Positions 52,840 through 64,000 of a stretch of 64,000 nucleotides of DNA are shown here, piece by piece. Each line of letters starts with the position of its first letter. Position 1 is the first letter of the stretch. The DNA is from Agrocybe praecox (taxonomy: Eukaryota > Basidiomycota > Agaricomycetes > Agaricales > Agrocybaceae). The stretch is taken from assembly GCA_964017145.1 (NCBI GenBank), contig OZ024849.1:1178001-1242000 (forward strand), written 5' to 3'. A model generated the notes under the pieces. That model was given only the letters and a program-made list of their open reading frames with translations. It was not told where the DNA came from and did not search any database. The translations under genes and the position numbers were made by a program.

Positions 52840-53951
52840 TTATTCAACCAGCCGAATAAGGAGCCATCGACCATCTCATGTAGGAATTCGAAGTTGTCCT
52901 TTCTTTCTCTTTCATCTTTCATTCCATCATCCTTTTTTGTAAAATTAGACACTGCTCTTGGCTTTTTTGTTTCTTCACCGCGGACACTTACACATCATCC
53001 CCATCCTTTTCTTTTGTTCTCTTCTTGTGACTATAACAAAACCTCTGCTCTTTCTCTGTATCACTAGCGTCGTCCTTTTTTCTTTTTTTTTGTGTCGTTC
53101 CCATTTGTGGTTTTATGTTTGTAATGTTAGGGTTCCTTTTTTTCTTTTTTTCAGGCTTTTTTTCTTTTTTTATCGTCATCTCATCGTCATCGGCACCACC
53201 ACCACCACACTCTGTCTCTGTCTCTGTTGCTGTTCTTGAGGGATTTCTTGTTCAATTAGTACTTGTCGCACTTTTATCCGCCGGTCCAACTCACTACTAC
53301 CTACTACAACTACTACAACTACTTACTACTCGTCATACATACATACATACATACGTCGCAAACACTCGTTTCATGGTAGCTTCTTTTTTCTCGGTTTTTT
53401 CCTTACATAGCAGTACTCGCTCGTCTGTCGTTTTTGAATTGCTTTCGTTCGTATAGTATCGTTTCGTATCGCATCACACACAATGACTGTAACATACATC
53501 ATACATACTCTCTTCAGGTTCTATAAGTCGGGATGATAGCACGCAGTAGCAGATTCAGGTCGGCCTTTATTCGGGCGCATCATTTGATAAGTTCAGGTTT
53601 AGTAATCTCGCGCAAGAGGGTAAGAGGCAAAGAAAAAAAGCATGAGTATGAGTATGAGCATGAGGATAACTATGTCCGTCGTCCGACTAACGGACGACTA
53701 AAATGGTCGATTTGTCCGTCTCCATCTCCCGAAATGACGACGATGATAGATAATGTATACCTGACAGACGTATATATCACATCAACTCAAGAGTATTGCG
53801 TACCGAGTCTGTGTATCCCCTCGCACAACACATGGCCTCGGTCCTGCAGTAAAAATTGCGTTTCGGAGTAATGGATAAATCATACAAACACAGGAGTCTA
53901 AGACGAGCAGACAAAAATAGTAAAATACATATCAAGTCGACCAAAAAATAA
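52840..53951. other. 3' flank with microsatellites
   Basis: 1.1 kb with strong T-rich tracts, a CTA-repeat at about 53293-53328 and a (CATA)n repeat at 53334-53354. A short plus-strand frame at 53533-53871 is low complexity. No gene supported. It separates the MED25-like gene from the 3' end of PRP46. Confidence 0.5.
53334..53354 (+). repeat. (CATA)n microsatellite
   Basis: Five to six CATA units in the 3' flank of the MED25-like gene. Confidence 0.8.
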
Positions 53952-55829
53952 CTATGTTTGCTCAGAGTAGATCTGATCAGGCAAAGGGAGTTAGTCATTG
54001 CACAATGATATGACGGATAAGGAGAGAGCCAGATAGATAGATAAGGCTCCCCCCCCCCCAAAAAAAAAGAACTCACCTTGATAGTCTTATCTGCACCTCC
54101 TGTGATGAGTCGTGTACCCGTTTGATCGAAAGTCGAGCAGAACACGCCAGCTTCTGCTTCGAGCGAGCCTGGTTGAGGGATATCTTCCATGTTCTGGAAG
54201 GGCGTGCCAGTAGCGTAGTCCCAGAATGTGAGCGTGCCATTGTCGCCTGTCAACGTGCGCCAACATGTTATTAAGTAGTTCACCGGAGAGGATCAAAGTT
54301 AAAGTTTTAAGGAAGGAGGGAAGGAAAGCGAACGAAAGAAGGGAGGGGAGGAAGTGAAGGAAAGAAGGAAAGAACCCAGCAGGTTTGGAAGTTCCGAAAT
54401 TAAGATTTTATAAATTAAAGCGAAAATAAAGTAAAGTGAAAGAAAACAGGAACCCAACGCACCACCGGAGAAAAAGACACCTTCCGAATTGACGGACATG
54501 GTGTTGATGATGGCATTGTGGCCGCTGAAATTGAAGACAAAAGCGCCTTCGGGGCACTTCCATTTTTTGATATTATTTCCACCTGCTGATCCAGACGCGA
54601 AGGAGTACTCTGTCGGGTGGATCGCCAAGGCTCGCACGGATTTCTTGTGGTGTGTTAATGTGGTCATCGTCTTCCCAGCTGCCAGGTCCCATAGCCTGTC
54701 AGAAGTCAAAAAATGCGTTTTTTAAGCAGGGTTTCATGTTATGTCATGTATTGAGAGGCGTCCTCACCTGACTGTTGAGTCCATACTGCCGGTAATTACT
54801 TGGGGGTCGGATTCTTGACATTTAACATCTGCGACTGTTGCGGTGTGTCCTGAGAGGACGTGAATCTGAGCCTTTGTCCGCATGTCCCATACACGAGCGG
54901 ACGCATCTCGACCAGCGGTAACGAGGACATCGAGGGTGGGGTGTAAAGAAAGGGAATATACACCGGACAAATGACCATGATAGTGACGGATCACTTTATT
55001 AGCTTCCAAATCCCAGCACTTCACCATCTGAAGAAAACGAAAAACGAAAGGCCTGGATTAGCAACTTGCGAAAGGACAAAATAGAGTCGGATACGAACCT
55101 TATCCTCTCCACAGGAAAAGAGATACGGGTGTCGTGCTGACACGGCCAGCCCACGAACGGTGGAAATATGGCCCGTCAACGACAGCTTCAACTCGCCACT
55201 TGCCAAATCCCAAATTTTGATAACACGGTCTCCAGCACCAGTCGCGAACCACTGGTTTCCCGGTTCCACGGCGACACTGCGTACCCAACCGAGATGCCCT
55301 GAAATGACGCGCGTGAGCTTCCATGGGGCGTGGTATTCCGGCTTGACCGCGCGCGTCGTTTTGTGCAGCGTAAGCGCCTGCGAGAGTTTAGTGGATGATG
55401 CAAAGGTGGAGGGTTTGGCTTGGGGTGTGTTGTCGATTGTGGAGATGATTTGTGAGGTCTTGGTGTCGACTGCACATGGGGAGAGTTAGACCACTGGATG
55501 GCTTTTTTAGAATGACCTTGCGACGACGTACCTCCGGAAGTTATCATTTTTCTGTTTGGAGCAGGTCGTGATGGTCCTACAGGACCTTGTTGGGAAAGTA
55601 GGGCAGGTGGTAATTCTTTGAAGTCGCGATATTCATCGCGAATTTTAATGGAGAGGCGTAATCGAGAACTACTCATTCTATTAGATTATTTAGGAGGGAG
55701 TTGGCATGCCACGCACCTTGATTCATCTTCTACTAGTATGTCCCCAGACTCTGCAGCAAAAACATCTCTAGTTCGCTTTGCACTCCTCCTGTGCAGATCA
55801 TTTAGCGGTGGCAATGATGCAGCTGACAT
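53952..55829 (-). CDS. PRP46: Pre-mRNA splicing factor PRP46/PLRG1, WD40 protein, 437 aa
   Basis: Exons 55829-55717, 55677-55532, 55469-55099, 55027-54768, 54695-54463, 54246-54077 and 53972-53952 sum to 1,314 nt; all phases match. It is a core part of the Prp19/NTC complex in the spliceosome. The N-terminus reads [20 protein letters not shown], as in PLRG1. Seven WD40 repeats follow, for example [137 protein letters not shown] and [10 protein letters not shown]. The last exon is only 21 nt (IYSEQT and stop). Its intron carries a C-run and A-run (about 54050-54069) and a CTAAC branch-like site. The last intron was found from the need to complete the seventh blade. Confidence 0.94.
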
Positions 55830-56184
55830 TATGAGTCGAGATTATTAGATTATCTATTTAACAAATAGATTGAATCCAAGCCAAAGAAGAGATCCCGAAG
55901 AAAGAGAATAATAATGTACAACGAGTACGTGAACAAGCTCAGCACCAACGACAAACTTGGAACAGCCGACGATTTTGTTTGTGCTTGCTTGGCAAACCCC
56001 TTGACCGCGTGCTGTTCCATCGCGTTCTGTGCCACTCACGCTTTCACATTGAACCCGATTGTTATAGCTTTTTGTAGTCTCGTGAAAAGGAGAAGGAAAA
56101 GAGATAAAAAGGGGACGCGTCGTCATTATTTACACTCAGTCCATAGCACACTTTCTGTTTTAAAAAAGTTCCCGTAGCGCAAGG
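55830..56184. other. Divergent promoter of PRP46 and TFIIS with an uncertain short frame
   Basis: 355 bp between two start codons. A plus-strand frame at 55914-56177 (MYNEYVNKLSTNDKLGTADD, then a Cys-rich stretch and a basic tail) overlaps a similar-length minus-strand frame. Neither can be trusted. It could be a small gene, but its position in a divergent promoter speaks against this. Confidence 0.35.
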
Positions 56185-57603
56185 ATGTCGGACGTGGTCA
56201 TAGAGCTCAAAAAAACTGCAAAACAGCTGCAAAGTGCTGGTAATGAGCAGGTTAGTCTCTATTTTCCCTACATAAACCCTGTCATTTCCGTTTTTTTATT
56301 GACATGTCGCCCTTGTAGGATATTATCGCCATTCTGAGCGGCCTCAAGCAAAAGCAAGTAACAGAACCAATCCTAAGGGTGGGTGTTGCTCGTCCTTTTT
56401 TTTCCACTCCTTCCTTCGTTAATTGCCGAGTTTTATTGATCTGCGTTTCGTTCCAGGAAAGCAAAATCGGTTTGGCTGTGGGCAAGCTAAGGACGAACAA
56501 CTCAAAGGCCGTTTCAGAGCTCGCCAAAGAAATCGTCAAGCAATGGAAGACGGCGGTGGAAAAGGCGAAGATGAAGGCCACTCCCCCAGCAGTGACGGCC
56601 AACGGTTCAGCAGGTATGTTGGCTTGTGTGCCACTTATCAGTCAGTTTCTCATACATGAATCACCAGATAAGAAGCCCGCAAAAGGAAATTTGACACCCA
56701 TAACGCCTGCAGGAAGCTCCGCCAACGTTGCACTTCGCACAGCAAAGTCCGATGGATTCAAAGGAAAGGTCGGGGACAACACAAGAGACAAGTGTGTTGA
56801 GTTGCTGTATGATGCTCTTGCTTGCGATGCCGATGCTCGTGTGTATCATATTTATCTCTTTCTCATCGTTGAAAGAGCGGCTGACACTGCACAACAGCGA
56901 TAGAATCAGTGGGAGACAAGGCTCACGCGATCGAGAAATGCGTGTACACCAATGCAGGCAGCAGCACAAACGCCGAGTATAAAGCTAAAATCCGCTCGCT
57001 GTTTGTTAATCTCAAGGACAAGAGCAATCCTGGCTTACGGGCTAGTATCGTCGAGGGCACACTGGCTCCCGAGAGGTTCAGCAAGATGACTAGTCAGGTG
57101 CGCCTTTGATGTGAATTCAATTCAACAAGAAGTCTAATATCAATGTTCAATGATATCAGGAAATGGCTTCAGAAGAGCGAAAGGCCGCTGACCAGAAGAT
57201 CAAAGAAGAGAATCTGTTCAAATCGCTCTCTGCAGCTGGGAAGCAGGCGGAAACAGATGCATTCCAGTGCGCTAGGTGCAAACAGGTAAGCCAAGATAGC
57301 TCTTGCCACATACGATTAGCCTCTCAATAATTACCATCGCAGCGTAAATGTGTTTATCGCCAACAGCAGACTCGAAGTGCTGATGAACCTATGACCGTAC
57401 GTTTTATATCTTTTCGCGTTAGATTAATCGCTAACGACATTTATGTAGACCTTTGTCACGTATGTTCTTTTCTTATTCTTATTCTAGCGTTTCTTATTAA
57501 TTCATTTCTAATACAGATGCACGGTCTGTCAGCACAAGTACGCATCTGCCTTCCTTGCTATTCTCTTGAGATGCTTACTTTTTACAGGTGGAAATTCTCA
57601 TAG
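56185..57603 (+). CDS. DST1: Transcription elongation factor TFIIS, 293 aa
   Basis: Ten exons: 56185-56250, 56319-56378, 56457-56613, 56668-56838, 56898-57097, 57160-57285, 57343-57396, 57449-57459, 57517-57537 and 57588-57603, summing to 882 nt. TFIIS restarts stalled RNA polymerase II by triggering transcript cleavage. Domain I (LW/TFIIN helices) covers residues 1-80 (VIELKKTAKQLQSAGNEQDI). Domain II follows from about residue 125 (DNTRDKCVELLYDALACDAD, then SNPGLRASIVEGTLAPERFS). The C-terminal zinc ribbon has CARCKQRKCVYRQQQTRSAD with the invariant RSADEPMT acidic hairpin, then TFVTCTVCQHKWKFS. The zinc ligands are Cys pairs CARC and CTVC. Three tiny exons of 11, 21 and 16 nt build the last 16 residues and the stop. 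The phases and the perfect ribbon ending make the model firm. Confidence 0.95.
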
Positions 57604-58213
57604 ATGCCGTCATCATTTCCATTTACCTTGGACCACACATCATATTCCTTCCTGTATCTACACTCCCGTTTGTCGGCTTGACCCTTGGATCAGGATCTTG
57701 GTTCGGTCACTGTCATCACCTTGTCCTGTTACCTTTCGTCCGCCGCTCGTCGAGTCATTCCTTGCCGTCTAAAACATTATTTTGAAAATAATCTTATAAT
57801 ACTTTTCTTTACTCGTTCTTGACTCCCCTTGTAGAATATTATGACGACCTCAAGTTCTCTCTCTTCAGTTACCTTTCTCTCCAAGTCAGAATCTACCTTT
57901 TGTACTTTTTACCTATTTTTTATTTTTTTACCAGTCAAATTATACCCTTGAAAAAAGTCACTTTCCCAAAATACGTGTCTGCCATCATAGGAGATCCGGA
58001 CGAAACACATGGACCTGAGCGTAATGGTTGCCAAAACTACAAAAAGCCCGAACCGAAAAAGGACTCGATCTAAGTAACAGACTAATTTTCTCACGAAAAA
58101 TCACCATCCTCTGTCCACTCTGTGCTCGTCCAACTAAGTAACCTCTGTCACTCCTTCTTTTGCTCCCTCTTTTCTTTTTTATCGCGTCCTGACCGCCAGT
58201 ACAATTCACAATA
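57604..58213. other. Intergenic, TFIIS to hypothetical gene
   Basis: 610 bp; T-rich 3' flank and then C/T-rich 5' leader. No gene seen. Confidence 0.5.
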
Positions 58214-60610
58214 ATGGCCTCGGATTCTTCAGATTCTCCTACCCTACTTACCCCAGAATCTACAGGTACCACCAGCGGGCTTACTATCGACACCAGTTCC
58301 CCTGAATCCCCTACAGCATCATCGACCTCATCAACATTTGGTACCAAGAAAACGCGTCGGCAGACGGCATTTTACCCAAACATGAACGCCTCGAATAAAC
58401 AGCAGAAGCCCTTCAGTAGGAGTGCAGCCAAACGCGAAAGTGTCATGGCGCTGGGCAGTATAGAGCACCTGCAGCACTATTTCACAAAGACAGGGCTGGC
58501 TGCGAAGAAGAAGTGAGTAAATTTTGTGCTTAAATCGTTTATATCCACGTCGCCTCGTTATCTGTCTGCATTCTTTGATATCTTAATTACACGTCAATGA
58601 TCTAAAAGCACCGGACTAATCATCATTACACCAGTCCTCTAGATAAACCACACCATGGATTGGTACCCGCGATTGGAGGATTGGGGCATATACCAACAAG
58701 CCCGTCATTGAGCGATATCATGGACTTCCAAATGCCACCTTCACCCGCCGTACCCAACACACCCAGACCGATATTCTCTCCGCATATAAAGACTTACGAA
58801 GCCGACCCAGAATCGCTCTTACCAGGTGTCATCGACGACCTAACCGCTGTAGCCCAAGCGTGGCAGTTTGGACGCTACTCTGATCCTACCTCTCCCCCAA
58901 ATTTTGACGTCCATTTTGACGTTCTCGAGGTGCTAAAGACGACGACGCGTGCGATTCGGTCGACTAGAAACTACCTCCTGTCATTGCCCGATGAATCTGC
59001 GGGGACTATTCGTGCTCATTTCAGGCCTACGATTCTAGGTCCCGCAAAGCCGTCGTCATCCAATAACAACAACATATCCGCTTCCTCATCGGCATCGTCT
59101 GTCGGCAGCGGTGGCGGCCAGGAACCACATACACAGCAACAGCCAGACCCGCTAATCCTCATTCGACGCGCCGCTCTCGAGGTTCTCGGTGTTCTTCGCC
59201 AATTGGAAGAGGACTGCCGATTACCGCTAGAAGACGACGCCTATGACGCGCAGAGTGACGGCGGACATTCGCATGCTGCCGGGAATGCTTCTAGTCCGTC
59301 AAATGGCCTCCTCGAGCTTCCGTCACCCGAAAGTGGGGGTGTTGGTGGTCCAGGAGGGATCGACCCGGATGCTTCGATCACTTTCTCCCTTGTCCAAGTA
59401 CAAGGAAGGTACCAAAGCGTCCCGGTATGGGAACAGGAAGAGGACCTGTTTGGTGTCGAGCAGGAAGAGGAGAAGCAGAAACGTGACGGTTGGGACGAGC
59501 GTCTCGTTCTGGGCAGCGGATGGTTGTATAAGCAAGATATCAAACTGCTAGACTTGGATAAGGAAAGGACGGTGGTCGGCTCGTATTTGGATATCGTGGA
59601 TGAAGTTTTGTTCGATGGGAAACATGTACCGGGAGAACAGAGAGGATGGGATAAAGTGAGGATCAAGAGAGAAGGAAGAGCAGTTTCGAGAGCGACTAGG
59701 AGACGAGTGAGTACTGGAGATGCGGAAGGGAAGGCTTCGAACCTTTTGGATGCCGATGCTGGCAGCGGAAGGAGACGCGTGTCGACGGGGATGGTCGGCC
59801 TCATGAAGGGCATGTCGCTCTCTGAAGAACCGGAGAATATGGACGACATTAGAGAAGAAGACGAGGAGGAAGAAGTAGACGACGATGACTTACCGGACTG
59901 GGCCAAACGTTCCATGTTCTCCGATAACAAACTAGGTCGGGCTCATGCTCTGATTGCCTTTTTCCTACCGCAACATCTCCAGCCAGCGCTCGGAGCCGTA
60001 TCGTCAAGGAGCGGGTTCCTGTCGAGTCTATCCTCAGGGCAGCTACTGTGCTTTGCGTACAACGCATGTGTGCGGAAATCCAAAAAACCCTGGGGTTTCG
60101 TGAGCAAAGACGGTATACACGACATCATCGCTCTAGAAAAAGCTGCACAGGAAACAAGCACAGACGAGAAAGAAGGTGGTAAGAAGCTATGGACGTTTAG
60201 GAGGACCGACAATCTGAGATTGTGGATCGGGTACGTACTTTTTCTTCATTCTATCGAGCCCGACGGGCAAAACAAAGAAAGACCAACACCTAACCACAAT
60301 CTCCTTATTTAGTGCCCTCAAACTACGATACCTACTCCCTATTCAAATTCCAACGCAGCCAATTGCCCACCCACCAGGTTCTTCGACATCCAAGGTTAAC
60401 ACGCCAGCAGGCACACCCATGAGCTCGCCTTCCAAGCCGCGTTTCCCATTTACGTCGTCGTCGAGCTTTGGAAAGTCGGACCGCGAGCCTCCTGTCTTGT
60501 TCGATGCTCGTGTTGTGGCGAAGAAAGAGGAGGGTTGGGAGGAGATGCTGGAAGCTGTTCTTTATCGTTGGGTAGACAAGGCGATTGAGGAACGGAGGAT
60601 GCCTCAATGA
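58214..60610 (+). CDS. Conserved-looking hypothetical protein, 730 aa
   Basis: Exons 58214-58512, 58635-60230 and 60313-60610 sum to 2,193 nt. The N-terminus is Ser/Thr-rich and then basic with an ordered block: KKTRRQTAFYPNMNASNKQQ, KPFSRSAAKRESVMALGSIE and HLQHYFTKTGL. A helical part follows (LPGVIDDLTAVAQAWQFGRY, VLEVLKTTTRAIRSTRNYLL, RRAALEVLGVLRQLEEDCRL), broken by disordered Ser/Gly loops. A second ordered part has RSMFSDNKLGRAHALIAFFL, LSSGQLLCFAYNACVRKSKK, PWGFVSKDGIHDIIALEKAA and LWTFRRTDNLRLWIGALKLR. It closes with VLYRWVDKAIEERR. The second ordered part could be a calponin-like helical fold, but I cannot confirm that. There is no signal peptide or membrane segment. The even mix of ordered blocks suggests a conserved basidiomycete protein. 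Confidence 0.8.
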
Positions 60611-61246
60611 ACGAACGGACGACTGACGTTGTGATACCGTATGATGAATCATCTCCCCTCTTTTGTTTTGATTTGTTCATCCTTCCATCCATTTCTACCT
60701 TGCTTCCCTCGCACTCTTTTTCAAGCTCTCCTGTACCCACTTTTTTTTTAACTATTTATTGCATTCACTACTCCCTTCTGAACGAACGCCATACACCTTT
60801 CTTGATTTATTAATATACATGCAACTTGTTGTCTATTCCCCAACGTACATATTCATACCCTCAGCTCTATATCTATCCTAATACTCCTTAATTAGTCCTC
60901 ACTCCTCAGGCCTCAGGCGCCAATCACACTGTCCTTACTGTTTGTACTCCTTCCTCATTCATTTTGTAGTCGGATTTTCGTTCGTTCACACCCCCATGCA
61001 CATTATATATGTACCTCCTTTATCTTGGCTATTTCTCTACTTATAATTATCACTAAAAAACGAAAAATGCACTGTATCTATATAACTCTGTTTTTCACTC
61101 ACTTTTATATTCACCCGCATGCAAACTCGCCGAAAATGTAAAATGTGTATGCGCTAAATTTCGATGGGAGATATACAAATGGTATAAAATTAAAAGTAAG
61201 TAAGAAAAAAATCGTCCCGGGTTGGTTAGTAGAAAACGAGACAAAT
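60611..61246. other. Intergenic between convergent genes
   Basis: 636 bp between the stop of the hypothetical gene and the stop of the TPR gene. It is T-rich and pyrimidine-rich, with poly-A and poly-T runs; both 3' ends lie here. Confidence 0.55.
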
Positions 61247-64000
61247 TCAAAGACACAGCCCAAGTGCTGAGCCTGTTTCTCGAACAGCTCGCTTCTCTGA
61301 GAGCTCCAAAGCGATCTTGAGCGTCTCGCGTTCCTTCTCTTTTCTCCCTTGCATCCTGTATGCTCTCGCGAGATAATACCACGCTTCGGGTACATCCCAT
61401 CCACGAGTCGCAGTCAACTGTGTGAGCATGCCTGCTGCGAGATCGACGTCGGGGGAAGAAGTCACCCAGGTAGAGGACGAATGATGATGATGATATGGGG
61501 AAGAAGGCGAGGAAGACGGCGGTGCGGGAGAGGAGACCTCGTCATCATTAGTCGAAGAGTGAATCTTGCGAGTAACGTTCGGATCGAGGTATAAGTGAGA
61601 TAGATGCACTGTAGCAGCAACGTCGTCCGGGCTGATGAAGCGCGCTTTTTGCAGGGTGTCGACTGCATGTTGGTAAAAGCCGAGAGCAACGTAGTATAAT
61701 CCCAACTATGAAGAATACAAACCAATCAGTCTCTGTCCTGGTTATCGATTCAAGGACATAATCCAAGCACGTACTTGAACCCATATATTTGGGTTGTTTT
61801 CATCCCTAACCTCAGCTTCTTGTATTGAGCCTTTGGCTTGCTCAATTTTACCCAGTCGCCTGAAAGTTGCCGCCGACATTAGCCAGAGATCACTGAGCAG
61901 TCTGTCTTCCCTAGCCGAGCGTTGATTGCGTAGCTGATAATCCTGTTGTTTGACGGACGATGGTAACGCTGGGGGAGGTGGCGGTGGCGGTGAATCCATA
62001 GGTGTGACGTCTCCTGAGTGCGCAATGGAGCTGAGACGCCGGCGAGAGTGGATTGAAGATGCCTGGTAGGATGTAGGTTGCAAGGCTGCATGGAAATCTT
62101 CAAGCGGAAATCAATTATAAAAACCATACGCAGCGAAAGAAAGACATAACATACCTGGTGTAGAGGTCGACCTCCTAAGCCCACCGTTCTTCACCCTCTT
62201 GGATACAGCATTGATCCCTGCCTTCCCTTTGTGCACTCCGCCTTTGAATATTTGCTGGACCTTATGAGAAGCCTTAGTCACATCTCCTCTGTCAGAGGAG
62301 GACGACCGTTTGCTTTTGTTGTAGTTAGGAAAACCAGCACTGTACTTCCTATCCTTATCTCTTTCCTTTTCCTTCATCCTGTCCTTTTCTTTGTCACGAC
62401 TTCTCGATTTCTCAGTCAAGAATCCATCTGCTCTCACTTCTACAACTTCTTCTGTCCCAACGATCGATTCAATACTTTGACGCGCTTGTATAGTCCTCTG
62501 GGCACGTTCAACTTTATCAAGCTGATCTTGCACTTCCGGTGAGACCTCCACCGTACCATCGGGAGTTGCAGGCGACACTGTAATGCCAATGGGAACAACT
62601 AATTCGGATCCCGATCCATCTCCACTTGTGCGTTTGACACCTAGGCCAGGGTACCGCTTGGATAGCGAAGGACGCCTCTTATCCCTTTCTTTCTCTTTTT
62701 CGATATTCGAACCGTTGGGAGCAACGTGAGAGGTCTGTGGTAAGACACCATTGGTATGTAGGTCTGTAGAATGTCGCGGATTGATGCTCTCGTTCGCTGA
62801 AAAACGACACAAAACAACATCAACGCACAGTTGGATTCAAAAAATATTTAAATAATTCACCTCCATGCGTGCTCGTGGTTGGTGGTACTGTTGCACTCCC
62901 GCGTTTTTCTGCCACCCAAGAAAACACGTCTAGCCACCCCTCTTCTGCACCTTCTGGCCCTTCGACGACCTCTGCAAGGGCTACCTGTGTCATCCTTATC
63001 TGCAGATGTTGCTCGAATAGATCAGCGCTCGACGGTGGGTACTGATCGATCGTCAATGAAGGCTTCGAAGATCCCGGAAGAGTGTGTGGTTCCGAAGGAT
63101 GTTGTAGGGACGACGACAAAGGCAGATAGAGTTCATTGGGCTGCAAGAGACGGACAGAAAAAGGAGATCCCTCGTTGAGCTTACGAGATGATGGTACAGC
63201 ACCACCATTCGTTCCAGTATGGTTGCTCTCTCTATCAGGAGTCGGTGGTATTCCGTTACGCTCGGGCACTCTGAGGCTATCAGCTTCCATCTGCATTTGG
63301 GTGACGGTGTCATCGTCATTTCCGTTAGTTTGACCTGCAGTACTAAGACTCATGCTGGAGTCCTCTCCTGATTCATGTTCGTCACCTTCGCCTCCCAGAG
63401 TACCCTCATCCTCTTCGACGTTGTCAAGCTCTGCGCCTCTTTCCAAGATTTCTTTTGCGTCTTTCCATTTTCCTGTAGCTGATAGCAGTAACCCCAAAAG
63501 ATGCCAATATCGGACGTCCTTGGGCGATCCTTCCACAGCATTTCCGGCGCTTTGAATGGCTCGGCTGAGATTATGCTCGTATTCATATGTGACTGGAGAG
63601 CCGGGCTTTAATGATGGATCGATCAACGGCACGCTGGACCTGCGACGTGCGAATGATAGGGCAAGATGATAGTAAGCGCAAGGCGTAGGATGTGCTCTGA
63701 TTGACTCCGTGAGGCATGCATGAGCTTTATCGAAGTTGACCCAGCGAGATTGGGCGTCGTGTCCTAGCATTTCAGTCAGCTCAACTTTGTGACAAATCGA
63801 GATACGATATTCACCTTTAATACCCACAAGACCCCAAACAATTCCTTCTGCGAGAAGAACCTCCGCAACAAGCCTTTTATCCTTCTCGTCCAATCTCGTT
63901 CGGGCTGTCTCGAGGATGGAGGCTGCTTCTAAGACTTCGTCAATTCCACCGTCGCTAGTCGGAACATATTGGCTCGACCCAGTCGGCCCCGAAGTGCCAT
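61247..64000 (-). CDS. TPR protein, probable YPP1/TTC7-type scaffold of the PI4-kinase complex (5' part outside window)
   Basis: Exons from the right edge: 64000-63815 (partial), 63763-62861, 62796-62155, 62097-61775 and 61705-61247 with the stop at 61247-61249. Junctions are in phase. TPR-like helices include DEKDKRLVAEVLLAEGIVWG, RWVNFDKAHACLTESIRAHP, CAYYHLALSFARRRSSVPLI, LSRAIQSAGNAVEGSPKDVR and YWHLLGLLLSATGKWKDAKE, followed by a long disordered charged insertion. Then come LLSDLWLMSAATFRRLGKIE, IQEAEVRDENNPNIWVQLGL, YYVALGFYQHAVDTLQKARF, ISPDDVAATVHLSHLYLDPN and WDVPEAWYYLARAYRMQGRK, with a KERETLKIALELSEKRAVRE end. Paired TPRs at both ends with a disordered insert fit YPP1/TTC7, which helps bring PI4-kinase (Stt4) to the plasma membrane. 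Assignment is from layout and motif recall. Confidence 0.7.

Noticed and set aside
53115..53456. 113-codon Phe/Ser-rich frame in the 3' flank of the MED25-like gene
   Set aside because: It comes from long T-rich tracts and microsatellites rather than from a gene.
59241..59930. 229-codon minus-strand frame opposite the hypothetical gene at 58214
   Set aside because: Ser-rich antisense of an acidic/basic coding region; the plus-strand gene has matching splice phases on both sides.
1..64000. CRISPR arrays, operons, bacterial ribosome binding sites and riboswitches
   Set aside because: The gene structure is eukaryotic with spliceosomal introns throughout, and no regularly spaced repeats of CRISPR type were seen.

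Overview
The window reads as nuclear genomic DNA of a basidiomycete fungus, most likely an Agaricomycete. Genes are dense and split by many 37-65 nt GT-AG introns. Several families are typical of mushrooms: DUF6535 membrane proteins, LRR-type F-box proteins, a HET-domain protein, stand-alone MLKL-like helical-domain proteins and a 72-aa conserved membrane peptide. The tRNA-Leu genes carry introns. I rebuilt the exons by hand by matching reading phase across splice sites. For every multi-exon model listed with exons the lengths sum to whole codons, except the one locus flagged as unresolved.

Layout. 1-0.8 kb: 5' end of a disordered protein on the minus strand. 2.5-7.6 kb: three minus-strand genes, namely a small acidic protein, an unresolved multi-exon protein and a DUF6535 protein. 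8.4-13.7 kb: a long BAR-like protein with a very large disordered tail. 13.95-17.1 kb: a 3,160-bp unit bounded by perfect 23-bp inverted repeats starting CACTG and a 3-bp target duplication. It carries an intact MLKL-like-domain gene and broken gene pieces. 17.4-20.3 kb: three SUMO-family genes in tandem, of which only the last keeps the C-terminal Gly-Gly. 20.7-32.2 kb: secreted M28 peptidase, a hypothetical gene, GPI13, DPH3, an F-box protein and a mitochondrial carrier. 32.4-40.7 kb: a pseudogene, a HET protein, an F-box protein, another pseudogene and the second MLKL-like-domain gene. 41-50 kb: a gene-poor stretch with two intron-containing tRNA-Leu(AAG) genes, the small membrane peptide, two tandem GNAT acetyltransferases and then about 3.5 kb with almost nothing. 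50.4-64 kb: housekeeping genes, namely a MED25-like vWA protein, PRP46/PLRG1, TFIIS, a conserved hypothetical and the 3' part of a YPP1/TTC7-like TPR gene.

The ends of the window are ordinary housekeeping DNA: transcription (MED25-like, TFIIS), splicing (PRP46), GPI anchors (GPI13) and diphthamide (DPH3). The accessory material sits in the middle. The parts most worth following are the transposon-like unit that carries a possible cell-death-domain gene with captured gene debris, and the tandem SUMO family with two members that cannot be conjugated in the normal way. A HET gene and two MLKL-like-domain genes lie within 26 kb of each other. Both families are linked to regulated cell death in fungi, but any working link here is inference.
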